Shown: positions 18,463 to 31,104, counted from the first letter of the stretch. The stretch: 64,000 bases of DNA from Butyrivibrio sp. MC2013 (GCF_000424585.1 NZ_AUKE01000001.1:248001-312000); one strand, 5' to 3'. The notes: a model not told the origin generated them from the letters alone. Program-made: numbers and translations.

Positions 18463-21414
18463 ATGTGGTACGAACACGAATCAATATATAAAGAGAAATT
18501 TGAAGATCCCAATGCTATATATTTTACAAAAGAAGCTTTTCCGGAGCTTGCAGATGAGGAAAATGACGTCAGCGGGATCCTTCAAAGTGCCATAGACAAG
18601 CTGGTAGAGACCCAGGTCTTTGGCATCATCTATATCCCTGAGGGGCGCTATCCTATAAGGGATACTGTACTCATCCCGCCTGCTGTAAGGATCATAGGCT
18701 ATGGAGGGACGCGCCCGCTATTCTACCTGCCCGGGGACGCAGAAGGCTTTGACGGTGATATAAATATCCCTTCCTATGAAAGCATGGATCCCACGCTGCT
18801 TTCAGCTGATGGTTCTCTCCCCGGGGCCAAATATATGTTTTGGTTTATAGGAGACAGAGATACCAAGGCCACCTCTCCACGTGATGCCAATGCTGCAACC
18901 TTCTACTCTGCAATATCCAATATAAATTTCAAGATAGAAGGACGCCATCCCGGCGCAGTGTGTATCAGAGCACGCTTTGCCCAGCACAGCTTTGTCAGCC
19001 ATGCATTTTTTGACATAGGTGACGGCCTGGCCGCAATCTATGACGTAGGTAATGAAATGGACGATCTGACCTTTAAAGGCGGAGACTATGGCATCATCTG
19101 CAGGATGTGTTCACCGGGATGGCCCTTTGCCCTTACCGATTCCAGATTCATGGACCAAAAGAAAGCCGGGGTACTTAGCACTAATACCGGATTTACAGGA
19201 CTGGGTCTGGAATTTAGAAATATGCCAAAGGCTTTTTCTATTTATTTAAAAGACGCCTGGGAAAAGCTCTACCTGGAGAATTGCCGCTTCGCCAATATAA
19301 CAGATAGCATTATCTCCAGATATGATATCACCAGAAAAATACAGCATACATGCCTTATACACTGCGTAGCAGATGACTGCGCCTTTCTCGTCAAAGAGCT
19401 GGAAGATGACTATGCATCTTTTCCCATGGAAGGTATCCACTATATAGACAACTATACCTGCGGCTATATCATGGATGACAGCGGTATGAAGGGTGAGATA
19501 TCTGAGACTCTCACTGAAACCGACTGCCTGGATATAGTAAGCTTTATTCCTTCTATCAGTCCCATGGACAAATGGGTCAATGTAAAAGAGCTTGGCGTAA
19601 AAGGCGACGGTGAAAGCGACGATACCGCTGCCCTGCAGAAGGCCATTGATGAACATGATATTCTCTATCTTCCTCAGGGACTATATAAGATCACAGACAG
19701 CCTTATCATCTCAAATGATACCCAGATATATGGCATGTCTCCCATCTCTACAGTTATATTTATCGAGGATCTCACAGAGGCTTTTGATGGTGTAGGCAGT
19801 ATGAAGGGCCTGATAGAGAGCGCCGAAGGCACAAAGGTGATAATCAGTGGCATAGGCATAGACACCAGAGCCAAGAATCCACGCGCAGCCGGAATCATTT
19901 GGAGATCAGATAAAGACTCCTATATGAACGATGTCAAATTCCTGGGCGGTCATGGCAATATGCTCAGAAACGGAGACGATCCATACAGACTGCTCTACAA
20001 CCCCTCCAGAACAGGAGACTATGATCCTACCAGGATATGGGACAGCCAGTTCCCATCTCTCTATATCACAAGAGGCGGCGGCACCTTTAAGGATATATGG
20101 AGTGCCAGTCCCTATGCATCCAGTGGTATCAGCATATCCCATACAGATCTGCCGGGCAAGATGATCCAGATCTCCCTGGAGCATCACGTTAGAAAAGAAA
20201 TGGAACTCCAAAATGTATCAGGCTGGTCCTTCTATGCTCTTCAAACAGAAGAAGAAAAGGCAGAAGGGCTAAACTGCCAGCCAATGGAGATCACAGGCTG
20301 CAGTGATCTTACTTTTGCAGAGTATTTTCTCTTTAGAGTAGTATCTGTAGATGACAGCTATGATACGGGTATCAGGCTATGGAACTCACGTAACTGTTCC
20401 TTTTACTGCCTGCATAATAAGGCTCAGATGCAGTATACATTTACACTTACCGCCAGGGATATGGACAGGGATATCCCTGCCAAATCTCCTGACTATGCCC
20501 TCCTATATTTTGGAGGAGATGAAGAGGATCCTATTCAGGAGAAGGTGGAGACAGCTATTATAGCTGAGGGCTTTCACTTTGCCCAGGGCGCCTGCCTGGA
20601 TCAAAAGGGCAATCTCTACTGGTGTGACAAATATACCAAGGAAATCTACAGATATGATAAAACACAGGGCCGTTATGCGCCTTTCATAAGGTGTCCGTTC
20701 ACCCCTTCTGCTCTGTATATCACTAAGGGCAATAGGCTCATTGTCACAGTAGATTACACAAAAGCCTTTGCTGATATAGATGAGATGGCTAATATGCATC
20801 CCGACTTTAGTAATTACCATCCCTTCTATTCATGGTTTAGAAACAGAGGAAGTTATATCTACGAGATCAATATAGATGATCCCATTGGATCCATAACTGT
20901 GCCGGGCATAGTATCTGCAGGGGAAGCTGCAGCTGACCCTGATGCAGTACTGATCCGCCCTGCCCATGCCGACTATCCCGGATATTGCACAAAGGCTCTC
21001 ACTGCTTCTGTGAAGGAATATTATAGATGCGCAGACGGCCACACCTATGTTGAAAAGACTATTGACCTGGGCAGAACTCTGCGCCTCATATCCTTTAGAG
21101 GAGGCGAAGATGTACTCATATCAGATGATGCAGACCGCCGCCTTGTAAAGTATACAAGCTCCCCAGACGGCAGCTATTTAGATCCTCAGATAACAGAACA
21201 TAATGGACAATACGGTTATTATCAGGATACGGAAGGCAATATCTACACAGTAGATGACTACCTATTGTACTATCCTGTAAACGGATCCGAAGAGGAAGAT
21301 GAAGATGCAGAATATCCGATCAGAATCCCTGTACCGGATGATGCCTACACCATTATCGGCAATGATGCTGCAAGCTACATCATTGGCAGGCATGCGATCT
21401 ACAAGATAAAGTAA
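18463..21414 (+). CDS. Cytoplasmic double beta-helix protein (pectate lyase 3 / GH55-like) with propeller-like C-terminus
   Basis: This 983-residue protein has no signal peptide. Two pectate-lyase-3-type beta-helix starts are visible, at about residues 25-75 (IIYIPEGRYPIRDTVLI) and 370-420 (GVKGDGESDDTAALQKAI followed by LYLPQGLYKI). Paired beta-helices of this type occur in GH55 exo-beta-1,3-glucanases and in proteins annotated as GH28-related. Residues ~695-980 look like NHL/SMP-30 propeller blades (GACLDQKGNLYWCD). CAGGAGG precedes the ATG. It is divergent from the secreted GH16/GH64 glucanase, so it may trim imported laminari-oligosaccharides. That role is inferred from context, and catalytic residues were not located. 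Confidence 0.7.
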   Translation: MWYEHESIYKEKFEDPNAIYFTKEAFPELADEENDVSGILQSAIDKLVETQVFGIIYIPEGRYPIRDTVLIPPAVRIIGYGGTRPLFYLPGDAEGFDGDINIPSYESMDPTLLSADGSLPGAKYMFWFIGDRDTKATSPRDANAATFYSAISNINFKIEGRHPGAVCIRARFAQHSFVSHAFFDIGDGLAAIYDVGNEMDDLTFKGGDYGIICRMCSPGWPFALTDSRFMDQKKAGVLSTNTGFTGLGLEFRNMPKAFSIYLKDAWEKLYLENCRFANITDSIISRYDITRKIQHTCLIHCVADDCAFLVKELEDDYASFPMEGIHYIDNYTCGYIMDDSGMKGEISETLTETDCLDIVSFIPSISPMDKWVNVKELGVKGDGESDDTAALQKAIDEHDILYLPQGLYKITDSLIISNDTQIYGMSPISTVIFIEDLTEAFDGVGSMKGLIESAEGTKVIISGIGIDTRAKNPRAAGIIWRSDKDSYMNDVKFLGGHGNMLRNGDDPYRLLYNPSRTGDYDPTRIWDSQFPSLYITRGGGTFKDIWSASPYASSGISISHTDLPGKMIQISLEHHVRKEMELQNVSGWSFYALQTEEEKAEGLNCQPMEITGCSDLTFAEYFLFRVVSVDDSYDTGIRLWNSRNCSFYCLHNKAQMQYTFTLTARDMDRDIPAKSPDYALLYFGGDEEDPIQEKVETAIIAEGFHFAQGACLDQKGNLYWCDKYTKEIYRYDKTQGRYAPFIRCPFTPSALYITKGNRLIVTVDYTKAFADIDEMANMHPDFSNYHPFYSWFRNRGSYIYEINIDDPIGSITVPGIVSAGEAAADPDAVLIRPAHADYPGYCTKALTASVKEYYRCADGHTYVEKTIDLGRTLRLISFRGGEDVLISDDADRRLVKYTSSPDGSYLDPQITEHNGQYGYYQDTEGNIYTVDDYLLYYPVNGSEEEDEDAEYPIRIPVPDDAYTIIGNDAASYIIGRHAIYKIK

Positions 21415-21427
21415 TAACAAACTGCTG

Positions 21428-21478
21428 AAAAAATGTTGATATCCCCTCAAAAACCCTGCTTTTTGAGGGGATATCAAC
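21428..21478. terminator. 19-bp-stem terminator between convergent genes
   Basis: The arms at 21435-21453 and 21460-21478 (GTTGATATCCCC... / ...GGGGATATCAAC) pair perfectly over 19 bp with a 6-base loop. On the minus strand a run of seven Ts follows. In the plus direction the tail is weaker. Confidence 0.9.
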
Positions 21479-21550
21479 TGTCATCAATTAATTTTAATTA
21501 ATACTTTGTGCCAAGCATTGATCAAATGAATATTACTATAAGAAATATAA

Positions 21551-21943
21551 TTACAGATTTGCAAAAATATATCCTGAATAATAGGCTTCAACTTTACTTT
21601 CCCAAGGCTTATCAATAGAAAGCTGTAGCCTCAACGTTCCAGAATAAACGACCCCACTTACAGAAACAGTAATATTCCATGTCGAAGGAGGAATCGTCCC
21701 ATAAGGAAAAGCAACCATCACCTCATAATACTTACTCGCAACTATGTTAGTACTATAATCCCCAGCTTCTCGCTCATACACCGTATATGGTATTTCCCCA
21801 TAAAGGTATCCTTGATCCACGATTCTTTTATTATGGTCTATAGGTACCAATGTCTGTGCTTCTGCACTTAATGCATTGCCGTATATAACACTGGCTAAAA
21901 TAGTTGCTGTCATCATAAGTTTAAGCAATATCCTCTTTGTCAT
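21551..21943 (-). CDS. Small exported protein of unknown function
   Basis: This 130-residue protein has a signal peptide at about residues 1-29 (basic start MTKRILLKL, then a hydrophobic core and an AEA cleavage region). The rest is beta-rich with alternating hydrophobic and Tyr/Ser/Thr residues (TWNITVSVSGVVYSGTLRLQ). The ATG at 21943 is chosen because GGAGG lies seven bases upstream; the TTG just before it is less likely. The gene overlaps the end of the XRE/membrane regulator gene by 23 bases, so the two are probably co-translated and the regulator may respond to this protein. No family is recognised. Confidence 0.7.
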   Translation of the reverse strand: MTKRILLKLMMTATILASVIYGNALSAEAQTLVPIDHNKRIVDQGYLYGEIPYTVYEREAGDYSTNIVASKYYEVMVAFPYGTIPPSTWNITVSVSGVVYSGTLRLQLSIDKPWESKVEAYYSGYIFANL

Positions 21944-22394
21944 CAATTCTCCTCCTTCTCAAATACAATATTATACATGAAATCAAGCTTGACACTCCCA
22001 AAACCAAAAAAGCCGCATAAATGATCTCATCAATAATGCTACTGATCATCCAATATGTGAAGAGATTGCCTCCTATCCTCGATAGAATTCTAATAAGTAC
22101 AACCGCAAGTACTACAAAAGATATAATTAATCGAATTTTGATTTTTCTATCCAATTCCTCTTTCATTTTTATCTCCTCCTTGTGTGTATCCGCAATTCCC
22201 ACTATCCTGTTTACACTTAAATCCAATTCTCGAGATAACGATTCCAACAACGTAATATCTGGTAATGATTTGCCCAATTCCCATTTTGACACAGCTTTAT
22301 CTGTAACGCCTAATCTTCCCCCCAGCTCTTTTTGGGTATAACCTTTACTTGTTCTTGCTTCTTTGATTACTTTACCAATTTCATTGTTATCCAT
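21921..22394 (-). CDS. XRE-family regulator with two C-terminal membrane helices
   Basis: The 158 residues hold an N-terminal Cro/C1 helix-turn-helix (about 4-60; YTQKELGGRLGVTDKAVSKW), a charged linker, and two membrane segments near residues ~90-108 and 115-143, ending in a basic RRRR tail. The ATG at 22394 has GGGAGG five bases upstream; a GTG six bases earlier is possible. A membrane-bound regulator of this kind usually senses the envelope state. It overlaps the small exported protein gene downstream. A promoter and a palindrome precede it. Confidence 0.85.
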   Translation of the reverse strand: MDNNEIGKVIKEARTSKGYTQKELGGRLGVTDKAVSKWELGKSLPDITLLESLSRELDLSVNRIVGIADTHKEEIKMKEELDRKIKIRLIISFVVLAVVLIRILSRIGGNLFTYWMISSIIDEIIYAAFLVLGVSSLISCIILYLRRRRIDDKEDIA

Positions 22395-22411
22395 ATCCAC
22401 CTCCCTCTTGA

Positions 22412-22455
22412 ATCTTACTAAAAAGCCGCTAATTTGTCACTCTACCTCTGGTAGA
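22412..22455 (-). promoter_or_regulatory. Candidate promoter with upstream palindrome for the XRE/membrane regulator
   Basis: GTGACA (22435-22440) and TAAGAT (22412-22417) are 17 bases apart. Directly upstream, TCTACC-TCT-GGTAGA (22441-22455) is a perfect inverted repeat and a likely operator, possibly for autoregulation. The implied leader is very short, which lowers confidence. Confidence 0.45.
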
Positions 22456-22490
22456 ATCACGTAAAACCAAGGCATTGAGCACATAATTAG

Positions 22491-22568
22491 AGACTATTCA
22501 ATCCGGGGCATATGTCAGATTGAATAGTCCCTAGTGATTTTCTAGCAGTTATTATTATCAACCAATGT
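22491..22568. repeat. Direct repeat copy A flanking hipBA
   Basis: This ~78-base segment matches 24227-24304 at a constant offset of 1736 bases. It differs mainly in a 10-base hairpin loop (22505-22514) and four or five single positions. Within it, GACTATTCAATC and GATTGAATAGTC form a stem, followed by the shared stretch CCCTAGTG-TTTTCTAGCAGTT. It lies just downstream of the hipA stop and can act as its terminator hairpin. Confidence 0.85.
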
Positions 22569-22571
22569 CTA

Positions 22572-23831
22572 TTACTTAAATCTCATGTCGAATGCAGGTG
22601 ACATTTCTTCTATCTCACTTCGCTTTATTCCATAATGCTTAGCAAGTGTTTTCCAATTAGATTGCACAGCATCTTTTATTAAATTCAATTCTTCAGAAGC
22701 CCTTATTTCTGATATGCCATATAATTTCGCCGTAGAAAGTACTAATTCAAAATCAATCAGATTATTATCTTTATCAACATTCAGTGATAAGCTGTCTCCA
22801 TATATATTGGGGTTCACATCGTATAGCGGAGATAATCTCCATCTGCCGTTTTCAAGAATAAAACCGTGATTCCGCAAATGATCATCCGTATTAGATACGG
22901 CCATATTGAATACTATCCTTTTCCACAGCTCAAGCAGATCCTCGTCCGGCTTGCCCCCATATGCCTTGATAATTGACGCCACATCTAGATAACCGTTCCC
23001 ATCTGAAGCATTAGCACCATCGCTTTTGCCCAATAATGTCATCGCCGAAGCAAAATGGATCCTCTTAGCCCCACTTCTATCAAATCTTTTAATCAAAAAT
23101 GTACTGCCTATTTTAGAGAAGTCTTCCACTTTTGCTTCCGGCACATTCAGTCCGCACAATGCAGCGAGATCATGTGTAACCATCTCCCACGCACCAACAT
23201 TTATCTCATCATCTTTAGATGGAAACTTTGCTATCCACAGCGAACCATCCGGGGCTACAACAGATGCCTTTGGTCTTGCCCCACCCAATGACGAGCCAGG
23301 TGCAATAAGTTGCTTCAACCATTTTTCTTCCAAACCGTCTTCATTCTTTTCAAATGCAAGTGAAGCTGATTCCAATTTTCTAAGTGTTGTCCATGGAGGT
23401 GTTGCCAATTCTTTATCATTAGATAAAAAAGGCCCATCTTTTGAGACAGAAAAACGCAGCCCCCCCATCCTCGTCTCATCAAATACGCCAAGCAAATAAT
23501 CTACTTCCGATAATGTTTTAGGTTTTCTTTCTTCTTTTTTGGCATTAATCGCCTCACGTCTTTTCATCAAAAGACGCCCCCATCTATCCGGACAAGAATC
23601 TTCGAAAACTCCAAAAAACAGCTTATTTATCGGTGGATATTGACGTCCACTAAACATCTTCAAATCAGGATCAAGAGAAACACTATTAGTTAAATCCGCA
23701 AGCCAGTTTATGTCATATTCAAAAGATACAATCTGTTTACCTTTGATGCCTTCCACATGCATAGTGCCAATAAAAGAAGGACTATCCGCTTTCCAATTTT
23801 CATATACGTATATCTCATTTATATTTACCAT
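22572..23831 (-). CDS. hipA: HipA-family toxin kinase
   Basis: This 419-residue protein resembles the HipA Ser/Thr kinase toxin, which in E. coli inactivates glutamyl-tRNA synthetase and causes growth arrest. Visible features are the N-terminal subdomain (LFFGVFEDSCPDRWG), the Gly-rich loop with lysine (GSSLGGARPKASV), the kinase lysine region (WIAKFPSK), the catalytic loop NTDDHLRNHGF and the metal motif LSPLYDVNP. All active-site elements look intact. It follows hipB by 7 bases in one transcript. Base composition is lower in GC than neighbouring operons. The whole pair lies between two direct repeats. Confidence 0.92.
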   Translation of the reverse strand: MVNINEIYVYENWKADSPSFIGTMHVEGIKGKQIVSFEYDINWLADLTNSVSLDPDLKMFSGRQYPPINKLFFGVFEDSCPDRWGRLLMKRREAINAKKEERKPKTLSEVDYLLGVFDETRMGGLRFSVSKDGPFLSNDKELATPPWTTLRKLESASLAFEKNEDGLEEKWLKQLIAPGSSLGGARPKASVVAPDGSLWIAKFPSKDDEINVGAWEMVTHDLAALCGLNVPEAKVEDFSKIGSTFLIKRFDRSGAKRIHFASAMTLLGKSDGANASDGNGYLDVASIIKAYGGKPDEDLLELWKRIVFNMAVSNTDDHLRNHGFILENGRWRLSPLYDVNPNIYGDSLSLNVDKDNNLIDFELVLSTAKLYGISEIRASEELNLIKDAVQSNWKTLAKHYGIKRSEIEEMSPAFDMRFK

Positions 23832-23838
23832 CTACGTT

Positions 23839-24153
23839 TTACCTCTTGCGTGCTCGCTTTGGGGCAACCAAGTTCAAATCCTGTAATCTTCTTCCATATT
23901 CATCATCTTTCGCGACCAATTCCAAGTCTTTATCCATACCACCTAAAGCATGTAAAACAGCTGCATAAGCTCCTATTGCGACCGTTGACGTTCCTTTTTC
24001 TACAGACCATAAAGTAGCCCTACTGATTCCTGCTCTTTCCGCAACCAGTTCTGCCGAAAGGTTACGTCGCAACCTGGCCAGCTTGATCTGTTCGCCCATG
24101 TTAGTTAGTATTTCTTGGGTGTCAGGTAATATAATCACAGCACTTTTACTCAT
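23839..24153 (-). CDS. hipB: HipB-like XRE antitoxin
   Basis: This is a 104-residue DNA-binding antitoxin. The Cro/C1 helix-turn-helix spans about residues 15-70 (IKLARLRRNLSAELVAERAG then ISRATLWSVEKG), and a basic C-terminal tail (APKRARKR) follows. In the family it binds HipA and represses the operon. The start at 24153 is preferred because AAGGAG lies six bases before that ATG; the ATG two codons earlier abuts the ribosome binding site. It is the first gene of the pair. A perfect palindrome overlaps its promoter, consistent with autorepression. Confidence 0.92.
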   Translation of the reverse strand: MSKSAVIILPDTQEILTNMGEQIKLARLRRNLSAELVAERAGISRATLWSVEKGTSTVAIGAYAAVLHALGGMDKDLELVAKDDEYGRRLQDLNLVAPKRARKR

Positions 24154-24165
24154 AATCATCTCCTT

Positions 24166-24203
24166 ATGTTTATTATACTAAACATATTATGCCTTTTTGT
24201 CAA
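24166..24203 (-). promoter_or_regulatory. hipBA promoter and palindromic operator
   Basis: TTGACA (24198-24203) and TAGTAT (24175-24180) are 17 bases apart on the minus strand. ATGTTTA-N6-TAAACAT (24166-24185) is a perfect inverted repeat covering the -10 box. This is the expected layout for a HipB-repressed promoter. Confidence 0.8.
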
Positions 24204-24226
24204 ACTTATACGACATAATCAAACAG

Positions 24227-24304
24227 GGACTATTCAATCCAAGTCTCATGTCAGATTGAATAGTCCCTAGTGCTTTTCTAGCAGTTATTATCATCAACTA
24301 ATAT
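24227..24304. repeat. Direct repeat copy B flanking hipBA
   Basis: This is the second copy of the repeat at 22491-22568. The stem GGGACTATTCAATC / GATTGAATAGTCCC is perfect here. The repeat runs into the stop codon of the lipoprotein gene (TGA at 24294-24296), so it also supplies that gene's 3' end and terminator hairpin. Confidence 0.85.
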
Positions 24305-25484
24305 CTTTTATGGCGATACTGTATATCTTGTTATCTTCTGAATAATAAATATATCCATCGGAATATGTAATGCAAAAAGATTCCTTAAACCAATATGTCT
24401 TATTCTCAGTATCTATGATCATAGCTCCGGTTTTTAATATTGCAAATATCAGATTATCATCAATAAGAGAAGCATATTTGATATTGGAAGAGGGGGAAAT
24501 ACCCGGTATAGTCCAACGTTCATATCTATCGCCGACTCTTTGATAATAATAGCCCGACTGATTCAGATCAAGACGTGCACCCTCTCTATCCACCAGATAC
24601 CCTTCACCTGTATCCATAAGATAATCGCACAGAAAACCCGGCTGAAAATCCAATGCCGAAAATCCGCCTTTGCTAAGCGAATAGCCATATAATGCATGTT
24701 TTCCGATATATTTACCCTTATGTACTCCGAGGCGTTCTTCATTATCATACTTAGTGACATCAATAATTATATCTTTGTATGACGGAAAAATTGACAAAAA
24801 ATCATACCCCGTTACCGATGAATCAGCATTAATGTGCAGAGGCTCGTCTATAATTTTCTTTTCTTTATGATTTTTAAAATCATAATAAGAAAGATGGTTA
24901 ATCGTTGAAGAATCGTCTTTTTCAAATGTAAGAATAGACAATACATTTTCAGACGGTGCTATTACAGGATAATAATATGATGTTCCACTAGTTATTATCA
25001 TCGATTCGTTGGTATCCAGATCTACCCCAATAATATCATATTGCAGATCATTAATTTCACTTGAATCTTCTATCATTACGAATGACATATAATTACCAAC
25101 AACGACCGGATCAAAGAGAAAGCTCCAATTCTTAGGAGTATAAAGCGGCTCTATATCCCTGGTTTTTATATCCATTTTATAATATGAAGCGGATAATCCA
25201 TCATCATTTTCAATATACTTAACTAATATGATATATTTATCAGTTGATGTAACTACTGAATATTCGCTGCTGTCTTCCGGCCCAAAATCCATAACAAGCT
25301 GTGGGTCTACAGACTTCTCATTTTCAGTCATAGTAAAGACGGCGCCATCAGCATCATGTGTGATCACATCAGTAGAAGTATCAAAATCAGAAGGCCTAAA
25401 ACCACTATTCCTGTTATTATTATTAGAGCATCCAGCCCCAAGTAAAGTTAATGTTATTAGAAGTATTATTATTTGTTTTTTCAT
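24294..25484 (-). CDS. Lipoprotein of unknown function, propeller-like
   Basis: The 396 residues start with a lipoprotein signal peptide ending in LLGAGC (Cys19), followed by an Asn-rich tether. The mature part has repeated short beta-strand units with Tyr/Asp/Ser patterns (YYKMDIKTRDIEPLY, DIIGVDLDTNESMII, LSYYDFKNHKEKKII, MIIDTENKTYW). These look like blades of a six- or seven-bladed propeller (DUF5050/TolB-like), but I cannot name the family. No good ribosome binding site is seen near the ATG at 25484; a strong promoter lies ~100 bases upstream. Its last codons lie inside direct repeat B. Confidence 0.75.
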   Translation of the reverse strand: MKKQIIILLITLTLLGAGCSNNNNRNSGFRPSDFDTSTDVITHDADGAVFTMTENEKSVDPQLVMDFGPEDSSEYSVVTSTDKYIILVKYIENDDGLSASYYKMDIKTRDIEPLYTPKNWSFLFDPVVVGNYMSFVMIEDSSEINDLQYDIIGVDLDTNESMIITSGTSYYYPVIAPSENVLSILTFEKDDSSTINHLSYYDFKNHKEKKIIDEPLHINADSSVTGYDFLSIFPSYKDIIIDVTKYDNEERLGVHKGKYIGKHALYGYSLSKGGFSALDFQPGFLCDYLMDTGEGYLVDREGARLDLNQSGYYYQRVGDRYERWTIPGISPSSNIKYASLIDDNLIFAILKTGAMIIDTENKTYWFKESFCITYSDGYIYYSEDNKIYSIAIKDIS

Positions 25485-25581
25485 TTTATATACGCATGCC
25501 TGAAATGGTTACTATTCACCTTATAAACAATAGTTGCAGAATAATTGTTAGTGTCATTTAACAAAAAGAGAGCCAATGTTA

Positions 25582-25610
25582 ATTATACGTATTGCATTAC
25601 TTATTTTCAA
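25582..25610 (-). promoter_or_regulatory. Promoter of the lipoprotein gene
   Basis: TTGAAA (25605-25610) and TATAAT (25582-25587) are separated by 17 bases on the minus strand; the -10 box is perfect. Confidence 0.75.
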
Positions 25611-25671
25611 TGACTATATTTAGCATGTTGCAAAACCTAATAAAACTATATTTTTCACATCTCCTTGTACC

Positions 25672-25710
25672 ACAAAAATACCCGAAAGCAATACTTCTGC
25701 TTTCGGGTAT
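25672..25710 (-). terminator. Terminator of the ATP synthase operon
   Basis: ATACCCGAAAGCA (25678-25690) and TGCTTTCGGGTAT (25698-25710) form a perfect 13-bp stem with a 7-base loop and a TTTTT tail on the minus strand, 22 bases after the atpC stop. Confidence 0.93.
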
Positions 25711-25732
25711 CGTCTTTGGTCATATTACAGGA

Positions 25733-26143
25733 TCATCTACCTGCTACATCTGATCGGATCAGAGCTCGTTTGAGCTTGGCCTCTGCCAGCATGATCTCCT
25801 TATCGCTGAGGTGTTCCCTGTTCTTTAGTCGTTCCTCAGCTCTCTCCCTGGCAGAATGGGCACGGTCGGCATCGATGTCTTCCTTCCATTCCCAGGTAGT
25901 AGCTACCAGCCTGGTCTCACCTCCTATGACGGATATCATACCGCCCATGCAGGCCGCATAGCGGTCCTCACCCTCAGGTACTTCCAGCTTGGCTGTACCC
26001 ATTCCCAGGGCTGAGCAGTAATTGGTGTGACCGGCCATGATGCAGACATCGCCGTCTATAGTCCTGACTATTATTCTTGTGGCCTGACCGTCAAATATAC
26101 TGCCGTCAGGCGTTGCTATCTGTAAATGAAATGGTGTTGGCAT
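25733..26143 (-). CDS. atpC: ATP synthase F1 subunit epsilon
   Basis: This is the 136-residue epsilon subunit of the central stalk, which couples rotor to catalytic head and can inhibit ATP hydrolysis. The N-terminal beta-sandwich (FHLQIATPDGSIFDG, VRTIDGDVCIMAGHTNY) and the C-terminal helical hairpin (HSARERAEERLKNRE) are both present. The ATG at 26143 has AAAGGA five bases upstream; upstream in-frame TTG and ATG codons lack such spacing. It is the last gene of the operon, 60 bases after atpD. Confidence 0.93.
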   Translation of the reverse strand: MPTPFHLQIATPDGSIFDGQATRIIVRTIDGDVCIMAGHTNYCSALGMGTAKLEVPEGEDRYAACMGGMISVIGGETRLVATTWEWKEDIDADRAHSARERAEERLKNREHLSDKEIMLAEAKLKRALIRSDVAGR

Positions 26144-26202
26144 ATACATCCTTTCATGCAAAGAGCTTTTCTTTTAGCTGCGATAAAAGCGCGGTGCAGC
26201 TA

Positions 26203-28441
<2,239 letters not shown>

Positions 28442-28462
28442 GACAGCAGATCCTCCTTTCGA

Positions 28463-29986
<1,524 letters not shown>

Positions 29987-30024
29987 TCACCTTTCGTGAT
30001 TTCCGGATATTCCCGGAGGCTTAT

Positions 30025-30570
30025 TCATTGGAGCGGTGCAGATTCTATGAGACTTCGGATAGCTTCCATTCTGGAAGCTGCTGTTCCGTCATATCTCTTG
30101 CCTTCCATATCCAGGCGGATACCGCCTATGAGGGCAGGATTGACGTAGCATATCATGTCGACCTTCTTGCCTGACATTTCTTCCAGTTTCTTTAAAAGTG
30201 CTGCCTTCTGACTGTCTGAGAGCTCTGCGGCGCTGGTCACTGTAGCTTCTGCTATACCGTGATCTTTGTTGTAGCGCCTTTTGTACTCTTTGACGCAGCC
30301 CCTAAATTCACCCAGGAGCCCTCTCTCACAGAGAAGCTTTAGAAAATTCAGAAGGTAAGGCCACAGCTGAGAAGCAAAAGCTTCATCCAAAAGTCCTATT
30401 CTCTCATCCTTATTGATGCTGGGCTCAGACAGGAGCCTTAGATAATCAGGATTGTCATTTAGTATCTTTTGCACATCTTCTAATTGAGAGAGGACCTCGT
30501 CCGCCTTATTTTCCTCAACGGCCAGGTCATAGAAACTGCCGCCATAATTTCTGGCTGTTTCAGTCATCAT
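30025..30570 (-). CDS. atpH: ATP synthase F1 subunit delta
   Basis: This 181-residue peripheral-stalk subunit links subunit b to the top of F1. It shows the N-terminal helical bundle (ARNYGGSFYDLAVEE) and the C-terminal signature PALIGGIRLDMEGKRYDG. Its ATG overlaps the atpF stop codon by four bases, the usual coupled arrangement. Confidence 0.95.
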   Translation of the reverse strand: MMTETARNYGGSFYDLAVEENKADEVLSQLEDVQKILNDNPDYLRLLSEPSINKDERIGLLDEAFASQLWPYLLNFLKLLCERGLLGEFRGCVKEYKRRYNKDHGIAEATVTSAAELSDSQKAALLKKLEEMSGKKVDMICYVNPALIGGIRLDMEGKRYDGTAASRMEAIRSLIESAPLQ

Positions 30571-31079
30571 GTTGTAGTTTCTCCTACATCTCTGATAAAT
30601 TCATCAACGAGATTATCATTGTCCTTACCGGTGATCTCTCGTCCAATAACCTTGGACGCGATCTCCATCGCCATGGATCCGATCTCATCTTTGGCATCTG
30701 AGACAGCCTTTCTCTTTTGCTGCTCGATGTCACGCTGTGCCTGCTCTTTGATGGCTGCTGCCTCCTGACGGGCATCGCTGACGATCTTCTCGGATTTCTT
30801 TGTGGCGCTTCCGGTTGCATCCTTTACAATTCGCTCAGCTTCCTCATTGGCCTTAGAAAGATTAGCCTCATATTCGGACTTCATGGACAGAGCTTCTTCT
30901 TTGGCCTTCTCAGCCTCTTTGATTGGCTCATCCACCATGTTCTGGCGCTTCTCCAGCACCTTCATGACCGGTTTATAGAGGAATTTCTTAAAAAGGATCA
31001 CCTGTATACCCAGGTTGATAAGCTGTACGATAATAGTCTGCCAGTCCAATGAAACCAGTAATTGTGTACCTGTTTCCAT
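30567..31079 (-). CDS. atpF: ATP synthase Fo subunit b
   Basis: This 170-residue peripheral-stalk subunit has one N-terminal membrane helix (about 13-33), then a long charged coiled coil with EAEKAKEEA and AEEAERI-type heptads, and a C-terminal delta-binding part. AAAGGAG precedes the ATG. Confidence 0.96.
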   Translation of the reverse strand: METGTQLLVSLDWQTIIVQLINLGIQVILFKKFLYKPVMKVLEKRQNMVDEPIKEAEKAKEEALSMKSEYEANLSKANEEAERIVKDATGSATKKSEKIVSDARQEAAAIKEQAQRDIEQQKRKAVSDAKDEIGSMAMEIASKVIGREITGKDNDNLVDEFIRDVGETTT

Positions 31080-31104
31080 GGTATTCTCCTTTAGTAATTA
31101 GCTA

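Noticed and set aside
23860..23880. GTTCAAATCC resembling a tRNA T-loop
   Set aside because: It lies inside hipB, and no acceptor stem or anticodon arm can be built around it.
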